A DNA stretch of 64,000 nt from an uncultured Prevotella sp. (GTDB taxonomy: Bacteria > Bacteroidota > Bacteroidia > Bacteroidales > Bacteroidaceae). Numbering within the stretch: the first letter of the stretch is position 1; each line of letters opens with the position of its first letter. Under the pieces are notes generated by a model, which searched no databases, was not told where the DNA came from, and was given only the letters and a program-made list of their open reading frames with translations. The stretch spans positions 159,077-223,076 of the forward strand of contig CAMJGE010000002.1 of the NCBI GenBank assembly GCA_946405145.1, read 5' to 3'. A program made the position numbers and the translations under genes. Of the stretch, positions 40,861 to 49,965 are shown in pieces.

Positions 40861-42496
40861 TTTTCGGTTTACTGCTGGCTACGGGCTTTTGTGGAAAGGC
40901 ATCACCGTTCTTAAAGAGCCGTAAGGTCTCAATAATAGCTGGATCATCCTGATTCAGATACTCTGTCCAAGCCTGCTCACTCAGAATGTTATAGATGATT
41001 CGGCTGTTCACAAAGCGCTCCAAGAGCTTACGCGACTTCTGAATCATCAGATTACGACGCTTCAGACCATTCTTGTCAGCATAGGCCACAAACTTCTCCA
41101 GCGTGTTCTGGCTCTTCAGGTAGCGCTCCATTTCCCACACGTCCTCCATCTCACGGAGCTTGGCACGGTTCTCATCCGTATAGGTATAGGCAAACTGCAG
41201 GATCAGTCCCGTCATCGTTGCTTCCTTATAATATGAGGTCATGCCCAATGTATCTTCAGCAACGAAGATATCTGGTGTGATACCACCACCGCCATACACT
41301 GTACGGCCATTATTGGTGTGATAAGCCGGCCCCGTATGCTTGATGCTATCCTGTGAGAAGAATTCACCATGCTTATAGCGATTCATCCAGTCACCCTCAT
41401 AGTCTTCGCCGTCAGCGTAAGGCTTTTGGATACAACGACCCGATGGTGTGTAGTAACGGGCAATGGTCAGGCGGATCATCGAGTGGTCAGAAAACTCCAT
41501 AGGTTTCTGCACCAGACCCTTTCCAAACGAGCGACGACCAATGATTGTGCCTCTGTCATTATCCTGGATGGCACCTGCCAGAATCTCTGAGGCAGAGGCA
41601 GAGCCTTCATCCACCAGCACCACCAGAGGAATCTGCTGGTAAGAGCCACGTCCATCGGCCCTATAGTCCTGACGAGGATAGCGACGACCTTCTGTATAGA
41701 CTATCAGCTGTCCCTTTTTCAGGAATTCGTTGGCTATCTGAACAGCCGATTCCAGATAACCACCCGTGTTTCCACGCAAGTCGATGGCCAGACTGGAGAA
41801 ACTCTGCTGCGAGAGCTTTGCAAGGGCAATCAGCAGTTCTGGATATGTATTCTCACCGAAATTCTTAATCTTGATATAACCCGTCTCGTCATTGAGCATA
41901 TAGCTGGCAGTGACACTCTTGGTGGGAATCTCACCACGCGTCACCGTGATATGACGGATTTTCTTTTCACCATAACGGATGATACCAAGTTTTACCTTCG
42001 TATCTTTTGGTCCCTTCAATCGATGCATTGCCTCGGCATTCGTCACTTTCTTACCAACAAAGGCTGAGTCGTCAACCTCCACAATCTTATCACCAGCCAG
42101 CACACCTGCTCGCTCGGCAGGTCCATTGCTGATCACATTCTGTACACGAATCGTATCCTGTCGGATGGTGAACTCGACACCAATACCTGAGAACGACCCA
42201 CGCAGATCATCGTTGGCTATCTCTCCGTCACGGGCAGTGATATACACCGAGTGGGGATCCAATTCTCCCAGGATCTGTGGCATCGCCTTCTCCACCAGAT
42301 CATTGATGTTCACCGTATCCACATACTGATCATCGATGATGTGAAGCAGGTTATTGAGCTTATTACCACTGGAGTTAATGATGTTCAGACGGTTACCAGA
42401 GAAATGGTTGGCATAGAACGAACCTATCAGGATACCGATGACCACACAGATGGCCATCCATAGTGGTGTAAAGCGAAAATTCCTATTACTGTTCAT
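40853..42496 (-). CDS. S41 C-terminal processing peptidase (CtpA-like)
   Basis: A 547-residue periplasmic, membrane-anchored protease. An N-terminal signal anchor (PLWMAICVVIGILIGSFYANHF) precedes a PDZ domain (GIGVEFTIRQDTIRVQNVISNGPAERAGVLAGDKIVEVDD) and the tail-specific protease core. The catalytic Ser is in DEGSASASEILAGAIQDNDRG and the Lys in GRRSFGKGLVQ. The protein cleaves C-termini of envelope proteins. The C-terminal ~150 residues are helical, as in Bacteroidetes homologues. Operon with the dCMP deaminase and M3 peptidase genes. Confidence 0.94.
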   Translation of the reverse strand: MNSNRNFRFTPLWMAICVVIGILIGSFYANHFSGNRLNIINSSGNKLNNLLHIIDDQYVDTVNINDLVEKAMPQILGELDPHSVYITARDGEIANDDLRGSFSGIGVEFTIRQDTIRVQNVISNGPAERAGVLAGDKIVEVDDSAFVGKKVTNAEAMHRLKGPKDTKVKLGIIRYGEKKIRHITVTRGEIPTKSVTASYMLNDETGYIKIKNFGENTYPELLIALAKLSQQSFSSLAIDLRGNTGGYLESAVQIANEFLKKGQLIVYTEGRRYPRQDYRADGRGSYQQIPLVVLVDEGSASASEILAGAIQDNDRGTIIGRRSFGKGLVQKPMEFSDHSMIRLTIARYYTPSGRCIQKPYADGEDYEGDWMNRYKHGEFFSQDSIKHTGPAYHTNNGRTVYGGGGITPDIFVAEDTLGMTSYYKEATMTGLILQFAYTYTDENRAKLREMEDVWEMERYLKSQNTLEKFVAYADKNGLKRRNLMIQKSRKLLERFVNSRIIYNILSEQAWTEYLNQDDPAIIETLRLFKNGDAFPQKPVASSKPKNA

Positions 42497-42504
42497 AATC
42501 TCAT

Positions 42505-42942
42505 CTATTTGGTGGAATTGATATCCAGGAACACCACCTCAATGCCAGCACGACGCAACAGGTCGATACCATCAGTCAATCGGTACTGCTCACCATACAC
42601 CACACGGCGGATACCAGCCTGGATAATCAGCTTTGCACACTCGATACAGGGCGATGCCGTGATATAGATGGTGGCACCATCGCTGTTGTTACTGCTTCGT
42701 GCCAACTTCGTGATGGCATTCGCCTCGGCGTGAAGCACATAGGGCTTAGTGACGTTGTTGTCGTCCTCACACACATTCTCAAAGCCGCTGGGCGTACCAT
42801 TATAGCCGTCGCTGATAATCATCTTGTCCTTCACCACCAGAGCACCCACTTGTCGGCGCTGGCAGTAGGAGTTCTCCGCCCATACGCGCGCCATCTTCAG
42901 ATAGCGCATGTCCAGTTTCAGTTGTTTATCGCTTGATTCCAT
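42505..42942 (-). CDS. dCMP/cytidine deaminase family protein
   Basis: A 145-residue zinc-dependent deaminase. The catalytic motifs are HAEANAITK (zinc His and proton-shuttle Glu) and SPCIECAKLIIQAGI (two zinc Cys). VGALVVKDKMIISDGYNGTPSG and a length near 145-150 fit deoxycytidylate deaminase, which makes dUMP for thymidylate. It overlaps the M3 peptidase gene by 17 bp and is followed by the CtpA gene after 8 bp. Confidence 0.93.
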   Translation of the reverse strand: MESSDKQLKLDMRYLKMARVWAENSYCQRRQVGALVVKDKMIISDGYNGTPSGFENVCEDDNNVTKPYVLHAEANAITKLARSSNNSDGATIYITASPCIECAKLIIQAGIRRVVYGEQYRLTDGIDLLRRAGIEVVFLDINSTK

Positions 42943-44995
42943 TGCGTTTTAATAATGCATCAATGGTGGGTTCACCACCACGGAAACGTTTATATAATGT
43001 CATGGGGTTCTCAGTACCACCCTTTGAAAGGATGTTCTCACGAAAGCTCTGAGCCGTTTTCTCGTCGAAGATGCCATGCTTCTTAAACACGCTGAAGGCA
43101 TCGGCATCCAGCACCTCAGCCCACTTATAGCTATAGTAGCCTGCTGCGTAGCCGCCTGCCATGATATGCGAGAACTGCACCGTCATACAGGTGTCGGGCA
43201 GCTGCTTCATCACCATCGCCTTCTCCCAGGCTTTCTTCTCAAAAGCTATGATATCCTCGTCGAAGGGTTCCTTCTTCGTGTAGTAAGCCATGTCGAGCAG
43301 TCCGAAACTCAGCTGTCGCATGCAGGCATAAGCCACATTGAAGTTACGACTGCGCACGATGCGGCGGATCAGTTCGTCGGGCAACGGCTCGCCTGTCTGA
43401 TAGTGGAAGGCGAAGGTACGCAGAAAAGCCTTCTCAATGGCGAAGTTCTCCATAAACTGCGACGGCAGCTCCACAAAGTCCCACCACACGTTTGTGCCAC
43501 TCAGGCTCTCGAAACGGGTATTGGCAAACATGCCATGTAAGGAGTGTCCGAATTCATGCAGGAAAGTCTCCACCTCACTCAATGTGAGCAGGGCAGGCTT
43601 CTCTTCCGTAGGTTTGGTGAGGTTCATCACCACACTCACATGCGGACGGTTGTTCACGCCCTTCCTGTCGATCCACTGTCCCTGGTATTCCGTCATCCAG
43701 GCACCACCCTGCTTACCCTTACGGGGATGGAAGTCGGCATAGAACACGGCGAGGAAAGAGCCGTCCTTATCGAACACCTCGTAGGCCTTCACATCAGGAT
43801 GATACACGGGTATCGCCTTATTCTCCTTGAAGGTGATACCATAGAGGCGGTTAGCCAGTCCGAACACCCCGTCGATCACCTTCGACAGCTCGAAATAAGG
43901 TCGCAGCATCTCCGCGTCGATGTTATAACGCTTCAGCTTGAGCTTGTGGGCGTAGAAGCCGAAGTCCCAGGGTTGCAGCTCGAAGTCTGGCCCCTCCATC
44001 TTACGGGCCATCTTCTCTATCTCCCTCACCTCCTTCACGGCGGTGGGCTTATAGGCAGTCACCAGTTCATTCAACAACTTATACACATTGCGCACATTTC
44101 CTGCCATACGGCGTTTCAACACGTAGTCGGCGTAGGTCTTGTGCCCCAACAACTGAGCCAGTTCACGACGCAGGTTGATGAGTCGCTTACAGATGTCTAT
44201 ATTGTTCTCCGTATTATCATGGATACACTCCGTATTCTTAGCCATATACAGCTGGCGACGGAGCTCGCGCTTCGTGCTGTAGGTCATAAACGGCGAGTAG
44301 CTGGGGAAGTCGAGTGTGAACACCCATCCCTCCTTCTCCTGCTCCTTGGCAGCCAGGGCAGCAGCCTCACGGGCAGTGTCAGGCAGTCCGTCGAGCTGAG
44401 CCTCATCGGTGATATGCAGGGTAAACGCCTTGTTCTCTTTGAGCAGGTTCTGCGAGAACTGCAGACTGAGCATCGAGGCCTCTTCCGTCAACTGGCGCAG
44501 GCGCTCCTTACCGGCCTCGTCGAGCAGGGCACCACTGCGTACGAATCCCTCGTAGCAGTTGTTGAGCAGCATCTGCTCCTCAGGTGTCAGCTTACGATGA
44601 TGGCGATGCACGTATTGGATACGCTCAAACAGTTTCTTATTCAAGCGGATGTCGTTGGCATGCTTGGTCAGGATAGGACTCATCTTCTGAGCCAGCGCAT
44701 CCATCTCGTCGTTCGTCTCTGCCGAAAGCAGATTAAAGAACACCGTTGTCACCCTACCCAGCAGATCGTAGTAGTTATCGCCTTCCTTCTCGTCATCCAC
44801 ACTGATGATGGTATTGTCGAAGGTTGGCTTCTCCGGGTTATTGATAACCTTCTCTATCTGCTCATCGTCACGACGGATTCCTTCGAGCATAGCCTCCTCG
44901 AAATCTTCAAGACGGATACGATCGAATGGCGCCACGTTATGAGGCGTATCATAGGGCAGGAAAAACGGATTTTTTCTCTCTTTTTGTTCGTTCAT
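42926..44995 (-). CDS. M3-family oligopeptidase / dipeptidyl carboxypeptidase
   Basis: A 689-residue thimet-type zinc metallopeptidase. The HExxH motif is in TFLHEFGHSLHGMF, with the third ligand Glu in the segment SGTNVWWDFVELPSQFMEN. FYADFHPRKGKQGGAWM and MAGGYAAGYYSYKWAEVLDADAF are strong M3 (Dcp/PrlC) marks. It degrades short peptides. No clear signal peptide is seen, so a cytoplasmic or periplasmic site is open. ATG at 44995. Confidence 0.94.
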   Translation of the reverse strand: MNEQKERKNPFFLPYDTPHNVAPFDRIRLEDFEEAMLEGIRRDDEQIEKVINNPEKPTFDNTIISVDDEKEGDNYYDLLGRVTTVFFNLLSAETNDEMDALAQKMSPILTKHANDIRLNKKLFERIQYVHRHHRKLTPEEQMLLNNCYEGFVRSGALLDEAGKERLRQLTEEASMLSLQFSQNLLKENKAFTLHITDEAQLDGLPDTAREAAALAAKEQEKEGWVFTLDFPSYSPFMTYSTKRELRRQLYMAKNTECIHDNTENNIDICKRLINLRRELAQLLGHKTYADYVLKRRMAGNVRNVYKLLNELVTAYKPTAVKEVREIEKMARKMEGPDFELQPWDFGFYAHKLKLKRYNIDAEMLRPYFELSKVIDGVFGLANRLYGITFKENKAIPVYHPDVKAYEVFDKDGSFLAVFYADFHPRKGKQGGAWMTEYQGQWIDRKGVNNRPHVSVVMNLTKPTEEKPALLTLSEVETFLHEFGHSLHGMFANTRFESLSGTNVWWDFVELPSQFMENFAIEKAFLRTFAFHYQTGEPLPDELIRRIVRSRNFNVAYACMRQLSFGLLDMAYYTKKEPFDEDIIAFEKKAWEKAMVMKQLPDTCMTVQFSHIMAGGYAAGYYSYKWAEVLDADAFSVFKKHGIFDEKTAQSFRENILSKGGTENPMTLYKRFRGGEPTIDALLKRNGIKR

Positions 44996-45005
44996 TCTTA
45001 AAGGG

Positions 45006-45470
45006 TTAATTCATTGGAATCTCAGGATGCTGAACAGCCAGGGGCAGATCCTTCTGAGAGAGGTAGAACATATAAAGGATGACATCCTTCTTTCCTCGGT
45101 TCTCACCGTGATGGATGGTGCCAACCATCTCTACGACAGCCTCACCCTCATGAACCACTTTCTCCTTGCCGTCCTGACCGATGATGGTGAGTTCGCCCTG
45201 TACCAGCACACCATAGTTCATAGCTACATGGTGATGCCAACCTAGCTTCTTACCTGCAGGGAACACATATTTCACAGCCACCAGCTCAGGCCGGCCCTTG
45301 AAGTAGTCGGGCAATTCTACACCATCCCAGCTCTGGCTGGTGCGGATCAGTTCTGTGGATACGACTTTTGATGCTTCGCCATTGCCGGCATTTGCCGTCT
45401 TGCAAGAGGTCAATACATTGATGCCGCAGACAAGGGTGGCGGCAAGCACCCATTTGGTAATCTTACTCAT
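45006..45470 (-). CDS. Cupin-domain lipoprotein
   Basis: A 154-residue protein with a lipoprotein signal (VLTSC, Cys about 23) and one cupin barrel: FPAGKKLGWHHHVAMNYGVLVQGELTIIGQDG (first metal motif with HHH) and EAVVEMVGTIHHGENRG (second). Single-domain cupins bind a metal and small ligands; substrate unknown. It follows the half-length SLC13 gene after 8 bp and may act in the same transport unit. Confidence 0.85.
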   Translation of the reverse strand: MSKITKWVLAATLVCGINVLTSCKTANAGNGEASKVVSTELIRTSQSWDGVELPDYFKGRPELVAVKYVFPAGKKLGWHHHVAMNYGVLVQGELTIIGQDGKEKVVHEGEAVVEMVGTIHHGENRGKKDVILYMFYLSQKDLPLAVQHPEIPMN

Positions 45471-45478
45471 GATTCTAT

Positions 45479-46108
45479 CTATTTTGTTAATGGTGTCAAT
45501 GGGAAGAGAATATTCACGATAAGGATATTGGAGGCGAGGATGATGATATTCATCAGCAGGCCAATGCGCATGAAGTCGCTAAAGCGATAGCCACCAGGAC
45601 CATATACCAGCATGTGGGTGGGTGAGCCGATAAGGGTGCAGACACCACCCATGCCTGAGGCGTAGCTCAAGGGGATGAGCAGTCGCGAAGGCGTGATATG
45701 AAGTTTCTTTGCCCAGATTTTGACAATATTGACGAAGATAGTGACAACGGTGGTGTTGCTGAGAAAAGAGCTAAGCAGGGCTACAGGTACCATCAGACGG
45801 ACAATAGCCATCTTATAGGTCTTTGGCTGCCCCAGCAGATTCTTCACTATCCACTGTAGCACACCTGTATAAGTCAGACCAGCCACTACGATAAACAACA
45901 CGAACACGGTGATGGTAGCAGTAGCGCCGAAGCCTGAGAAAGCCTCCTTAGTATCAAGCACACCTGTGACAAACAGGATACCGATGGCAGAAAAGAACAC
46001 AAAATCGGTACGCACTTTGGTGAATAGCAGCGTAGCAAACAAACCAACCACCGTGATGATGGTTATCCACGCATGATAACTAAAACCCCAAAACATCAAT
46101 GTTTCCAT
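45479..46108 (-). CDS. SLC13/DASS-type permease, half-length
   Basis: A 209-residue integral membrane protein with five to six helices. The sequence TGVLDTKEAFSGFGATATITVFVLFIVVAGLTYTGVLQWIVKNLLGQPK, then LLSSFLSNTTVVTIFVNIVKIWAKKLHITPSRLLIPLSYASGMGGVCTLIGSPTHMLV is the N-terminal half of SLC13 permeases, including the substrate-site SNTT and the IGSP turn. Full family members have 400-600 residues with a second inverted half and often TrkA-C domains; both are missing, and the cupin gene follows at once. It could be a decayed gene or work as a homodimer of halves. Confidence 0.8.
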   Translation of the reverse strand: METLMFWGFSYHAWITIITVVGLFATLLFTKVRTDFVFFSAIGILFVTGVLDTKEAFSGFGATATITVFVLFIVVAGLTYTGVLQWIVKNLLGQPKTYKMAIVRLMVPVALLSSFLSNTTVVTIFVNIVKIWAKKLHITPSRLLIPLSYASGMGGVCTLIGSPTHMLVYGPGGYRFSDFMRIGLLMNIIILASNILIVNILFPLTPLTK

Positions 46109-46146
46109 TTCACAACTTTATTTATTTCTTATAAATCACAGTCTAG

Positions 46147-46818
46147 TTACATAACCAGGCGTTCCAACTGGGGAATGACCACCCTGCCGCGATGCAGTTC
46201 TACAAGCCCCTCGTACTGCAACTGATTCAGCACACGCGACACATTCAGCCTACTGTCGTTCAGCTCCTGTGCCAGGCGCTCCATCAGGATAAAGAAAATC
46301 TTTGAGCCCGCAGGATAGCTGCAATGGCTCAAGAAGAACCGCACCACTCGCTCGCGCAGACTGCGAGGAGCCCCTCGCCAGAACTGCTGGCTGAGTTTCT
46401 GTGTCTGAGTGGCATAGTGGTTTACCAGGTTCAGACGGAACACCAGAAAATCCTCAAGCAGGCGTAGCACCTCTTCCTTGTCGATGGTAAGCAGACTAAC
46501 ATCGGTCTGAGCTGAGACAGTCCGCGTGTAGCGCTGGTAATAGCCGAAGATCGCCTCCTGCTGAATGACGTAAGGTGCTCCCATGTGTTCCAGCACTGAG
46601 AAACGCCCCTCGTCGGCATGACATTCCACACTCACCGAACCACTGATGACAAAACAGAGTTGGGTACAAGGAGCACCAGAGGCCACAATCCGCTTGCCTG
46701 CCGACACCTTCATAAAGCCAAAGCGCGTATGTCCAGCCACAATCTCCAGGTCATCGTGACTCATACCCTGAAAGAGAGGGAACTGAAGAAGTTGATCGTA
46801 GATCTTCAAGACAGGCAT
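46147..46818 (-). CDS. Crp/Fnr-family transcriptional regulator
   Basis: A 223-residue regulator. The N-terminal cyclic-nucleotide-binding barrel (LFQGMSHDDLEIVAGHTRFGFMKVSAGKRIVASG, CFVISGSVSVECH) lacks the Cys cluster of Fnr. The C-terminal winged helix is MERLAQELNDSRLNVSRVLNQLQYEGLVELHRGRVVIPQLERL. Ligand and targets are unknown. It lies between apbE and the SLC13 gene on one strand, with 15 and 38 bp gaps, so it may control this neighbourhood. Confidence 0.9.
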   Translation of the reverse strand: MPVLKIYDQLLQFPLFQGMSHDDLEIVAGHTRFGFMKVSAGKRIVASGAPCTQLCFVISGSVSVECHADEGRFSVLEHMGAPYVIQQEAIFGYYQRYTRTVSAQTDVSLLTIDKEEVLRLLEDFLVFRLNLVNHYATQTQKLSQQFWRGAPRSLRERVVRFFLSHCSYPAGSKIFFILMERLAQELNDSRLNVSRVLNQLQYEGLVELHRGRVVIPQLERLVM

Positions 46819-46833
46819 AGGCTAAGACGCTGA

Positions 46834-47862
46834 TTATTTGACGATAGAATCTTTTAAAGAAGGTGAGAACCAGACGCCATTGCCCCCGCGCCCATTATCA
46901 AAGATGAGATACGCCATCAGTTCGGGATGCTTCTTGAGTATCTCCTTTGCGCCATCAAGCCCCATCACCATGAAGGAGGTGGCAAAGGCATCTGCCACCA
47001 TACAACTCTTGGCAAATACCGTAGCAGAAAGAATGTTATGCTGCACAGGATAGCCAGTGTGGGGATCGATGGTATGGGCATAACGCTTTCCGTCCTTATA
47101 ATAGAAATTGCGGTAGTTGCCACTAGTGGCCATCGCCACGTTATTGACCTTCAGGGTGGTCTGCAACTCTCGTCCGCCTATATTCAGTGAATCCTCTGTT
47201 GGCTTCGTCACACCGATGCGCCAGGGATGCTTACTGGGATTGACGCCCTGTGTCACAATCTCACCTCCAATCTCAATCATAAAGTTCTCCACCCCTCTGC
47301 TGCGCAGGTACTTGGCCACCACATCAACGCCATAACCTTTGGCAATGGCAGAGCAGTCGATCATCATACGAGGGTCTGCCTTATGTATCATACCATCGAC
47401 AAGCGACAATTTCTGATAGCCCACAATAGCTTTCAGACTATCCACCTGACGAGGGGTAGGCAGTTCCCCCTTCTTAAAGCCGAAGCCCCAGGCATTGACC
47501 AGCGGAGCCACCGTGATGTCGAAGGTGCCATTGGTCTCACGCGAGATTTTCATAGCCTGACGAAAGACATCAAGGAACATCTCATCAGGTTTTGCCGACT
47601 GGTTGTAATTGATGGCCGATATCACTGAATTCTCATTGAAAGGTGAGAGTGACTGATCGACCTTCAGCAGTTGGCTTTTGATGGAGTCGCGCAAATCTAT
47701 ATCATACTGATAAGTAACTTGATAGGTGGTGCCAAAGATGAAATCCTCGGTATGCCGATAGGGCATAATGCTTTGCTGTCGAATGATAAAAATCGATCCG
47801 ACAATGAGCAATACCAGGAAAGGCAATTGCCAAATGAGGCGTTTCTTCTGAGGTGTATCCAT
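46834..47862 (-). CDS. apbE: FAD:protein FMN transferase
   Basis: A 342-residue flavin transferase that covalently attaches FMN to threonine residues of exported proteins such as Na+-NQR or Rnf subunits. N-terminal membrane anchor WQLPFLVLLIVGSIFIIRQQ. Family marks are FGTTYQVTYQYD, SPFNENSVISAIN, DITVAPLVNAWGFG, IDCSAIAKGYGVDVVAKYL, MIEIGGEIVTQG and YAHTIDPHTGYPVQHN, which carries the metal/FAD site. Active in the periplasm. Two bases downstream of the preceding gene stop. Confidence 0.95.
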   Translation of the reverse strand: MDTPQKKRLIWQLPFLVLLIVGSIFIIRQQSIMPYRHTEDFIFGTTYQVTYQYDIDLRDSIKSQLLKVDQSLSPFNENSVISAINYNQSAKPDEMFLDVFRQAMKISRETNGTFDITVAPLVNAWGFGFKKGELPTPRQVDSLKAIVGYQKLSLVDGMIHKADPRMMIDCSAIAKGYGVDVVAKYLRSRGVENFMIEIGGEIVTQGVNPSKHPWRIGVTKPTEDSLNIGGRELQTTLKVNNVAMATSGNYRNFYYKDGKRYAHTIDPHTGYPVQHNILSATVFAKSCMVADAFATSFMVMGLDGAKEILKKHPELMAYLIFDNGRGGNGVWFSPSLKDSIVK

Positions 47863-47864
47863 AA

Positions 47865-48554
47865 TCAGATATCGATGATAACATTAAAAGTTGCGTCGAT
47901 TCTGCCATTGTCGTTGGTTCCAAATCCAGGCACATACCATGTCTTGCCAAAGTCGCCCTCTTTATGAGAGACACGAAGCTTATAGCGCACATTCCACCCC
48001 AGATGGAGCGGGCCCCAGACCTTAGCATCGAGACCTACGAGAACCTCCACCCAGTGCAGATTACAGGATGCGCCCTCGATATTGTAGTTGGAATCCCAAT
48101 GCCAGTTGGGATCAGTTAGCATAGGACGGGTGATATCGACCTTGTAATTGGTAAAGGCATAGCGCAGACCTGCGTAGAGACGATTTGGCCCATGCTTATC
48201 CTTGAGCATATTCCTATCAATACCCACTTTGAAATAAGGAGCCTTCGTCTTATATTCGATCTTAGTCACATCATCATGGCTATCGGCCTTACCGTATCCA
48301 AGCTCAAAGACAGGGAACCACTCGTCGTGAAGATTCACACGAAGTGCACCTTCAAGCTGCCCCCGATCACCAAACATCAGCATACCAGCTCCCACCATGT
48401 CGAACGACACAGCGAAGCCGCGAAACACAGGAACGGAGTCTTTCTGCAAGGTAAAGAACTTCTTCTGTGCCGAGGCTGGCGAAGCGGTCAGTACCAGGAG
48501 CAGACTAACGATCGCCGTCCAGATAGATGTTGATATGAGTCGTCTTATAATCAT
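47865..48554 (-). CDS. Predicted outer-membrane beta-barrel protein (DUF6048-like)
   Basis: A 229-residue exported protein. The signal peptide ends in ASPASAQ. Alternating beta-strand segments follow with aromatic residues (FRGFAVSFDMVGAGMLMFGDRGQLEGALRVNL, PVFELGYGKA, RLYAGLRYAFTNYKVDI, EVLVGLDAKVWGPLHLGWNVRYKL), as in small outer-membrane barrels. I associate the sequence with DUF6048 of Bacteroidetes, with moderate certainty. It overlaps the next gene by 50 bp on the same strand, so the two are coupled. Confidence 0.75.
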   Translation of the reverse strand: MIIRRLISTSIWTAIVSLLLVLTASPASAQKKFFTLQKDSVPVFRGFAVSFDMVGAGMLMFGDRGQLEGALRVNLHDEWFPVFELGYGKADSHDDVTKIEYKTKAPYFKVGIDRNMLKDKHGPNRLYAGLRYAFTNYKVDITRPMLTDPNWHWDSNYNIEGASCNLHWVEVLVGLDAKVWGPLHLGWNVRYKLRVSHKEGDFGKTWYVPGFGTNDNGRIDATFNVIIDI

Positions 48555-48984
48555 AATCTACGAATGCTTTCTTAATAACCAAGGAATCGATGACATGTTC
48601 GGTAAAACTCACAGCTTTCAGCTCATGGAAGAAGGTGGCTTTACACTCTATCGACTCGAAATGAGGAATATCATCTTTCTCAATCCAAACAGTATCGGTG
48701 ATATTATAATCCTTACCAAAGAAGTTGAAGTAGAACTCGTCTACTGGATGATCCTGACTGACAGGCAAACTGAACCCTACGACGCCTACAGCCTTGTTCA
48801 GAAGGACGGAATCCACACCATTTCTGAGCTTTGTGCTGACAGTCAGCGTGTCTTCCAAAGCTACCGGTTCACCATCTGCGTCACAAATATCATAGACAGC
48901 CACCACCATGTTATCAACAGGACATTCAATGGAGGAGCAGGAAACGACAAGCGTTACACTAAGGAACAAAAGCCACTTTCTCAT
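48505..48984 (-). CDS. Small lipoprotein (DUF6452-like)
   Basis: A 159-residue protein with a lipoprotein signal (VTLVVSCSS, Cys16). The rest is beta-rich with four Cys in the mature part (CSSIECPVDN, YDICDADG, IECKATFF). I associate it with DUF6452, which in Bacteroidetes tends to sit beside DUF6048; certainty moderate. Function unknown; a partner of the neighbouring outer-membrane barrel is a fair inference from the overlapping genes. ATG at 48984 overlaps the GT2 stop by 4 bp. Confidence 0.72.
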   Translation of the reverse strand: MRKWLLFLSVTLVVSCSSIECPVDNMVVAVYDICDADGEPVALEDTLTVSTKLRNGVDSVLLNKAVGVVGFSLPVSQDHPVDEFYFNFFGKDYNITDTVWIEKDDIPHFESIECKATFFHELKAVSFTEHVIDSLVIKKAFVDYDYKTTHINIYLDGDR

Positions 48985-49937
48985 ATTGTCTCTTCTATCT
49001 GATAATCATTACGCCCACTCGACGAGCGACTAATCAGGTCGCCCAGAAAGCCTGTCAGGAACAGCTGGGTGCCAATTACCATCATCGTCAGAGCGATATA
49101 GAAATAAGGGGAATCAGTGACCAGGCGCTGGGGGATGTGATGAGCCAGGCACCAGAGCTTGTCGGCACCTATCCAGAATGCAGCCACAAAACCAATGAAG
49201 AACATGATGGTGCCTAAGAAACCAAACACGTGCATTGGCTTCTTGCCAAATGTTGAGAGGAACCAGAGGGTAAGCAGGTCGAGATAGCCATTCACAAAGC
49301 GGTTCAGACCCATGAACTTTGAGGTACCATACTTACGGGCCTGATGCTGCACCACCTTCTCGCCAATCTTGTCGAAACCGGCATTCTTAGCCAGATAAGG
49401 GATATAACGGTGCATCTCGCCATACACCTCGATATTCTTCACTACCGCCTTGCGGTAGGCTTTCAGTCCGCAGTTGAAGTCGTGAAGATTCTTGATGCCG
49501 CTGATTTTGCGGGCAGTAGCATTGAAAAGCTTCGTGGGAATGGTCTTTGAGATGGGGTCATAACGCTTCTGCTTATAGCCTGAAACAAGGTCGTAGCCCT
49601 CTTCCTTGATCATACGGTAAAGATCGGGGATCTCATCTGGAGAGTCCTGAAGGTCAGCATCCATCGTGATCACCACGTCGCCCTGAGCCTGTTCAAAGCC
49701 ACAAAAGAGGGCTGGGCTCTTGCCGTAGTTACGACGGAACTTGATACCCTTCACGACATCGGGCTGTTTCTTGTTCAACTCACAGATAATCTCCCAAGAA
49801 CGATCGGTAGAGCCATCATTGATGAAGATCACCTCGTAAGTAAAGTGATTCTCCTTCATCACGCGCTCTATCCACGCATACAGCTCAGGTATCGATTCTT
49901 CCTCGTTATAAAGAGGGATTACAACTGATATATCCAT
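48981..49937 (-). CDS. GT2 polyprenyl-phosphate glycosyltransferase (DPM/ArnC-like)
   Basis: A 318-residue membrane glycosyltransferase. The GT-A domain has DISVVIPLYNEEESIPELYAWI, YEVIFINDGSTDRSWEII, DVVITMDADLQDSPDEIPDL with the DxD, and DFNCGLKAYRKAV. Two C-terminal membrane helices (FGFLGTIMFFIGFVAAFWIG; FYIALTMMVIGTQLFLTGF) anchor it. Such enzymes charge undecaprenyl or dolichyl phosphate with a sugar for envelope glycans. ATG at 49937 fits the family; upstream extension would run into DUF4199. Confidence 0.92.
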   Translation of the reverse strand: MDISVVIPLYNEEESIPELYAWIERVMKENHFTYEVIFINDGSTDRSWEIICELNKKQPDVVKGIKFRRNYGKSPALFCGFEQAQGDVVITMDADLQDSPDEIPDLYRMIKEEGYDLVSGYKQKRYDPISKTIPTKLFNATARKISGIKNLHDFNCGLKAYRKAVVKNIEVYGEMHRYIPYLAKNAGFDKIGEKVVQHQARKYGTSKFMGLNRFVNGYLDLLTLWFLSTFGKKPMHVFGFLGTIMFFIGFVAAFWIGADKLWCLAHHIPQRLVTDSPYFYIALTMMVIGTQLFLTGFLGDLISRSSSGRNDYQIEETI

Positions 49938-49965
49938 TTCTTTACTCTTCCACCTTTTTACTTGT

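Noticed and set aside
43544..45001. Long plus-strand open frame of 485 codons
   Set aside because: It lies antisense to the M3 peptidase gene, whose catalytic motifs are all in the other strand. The translated product is His/Leu-rich with no domain pattern, as expected for the complement of a GC-richer gene.
45479..46108. Frameshift explaining the short SLC13 gene
   Set aside because: The cupin gene with its own signal peptide starts 8 bp after the stop, leaving no room for a shifted second half.
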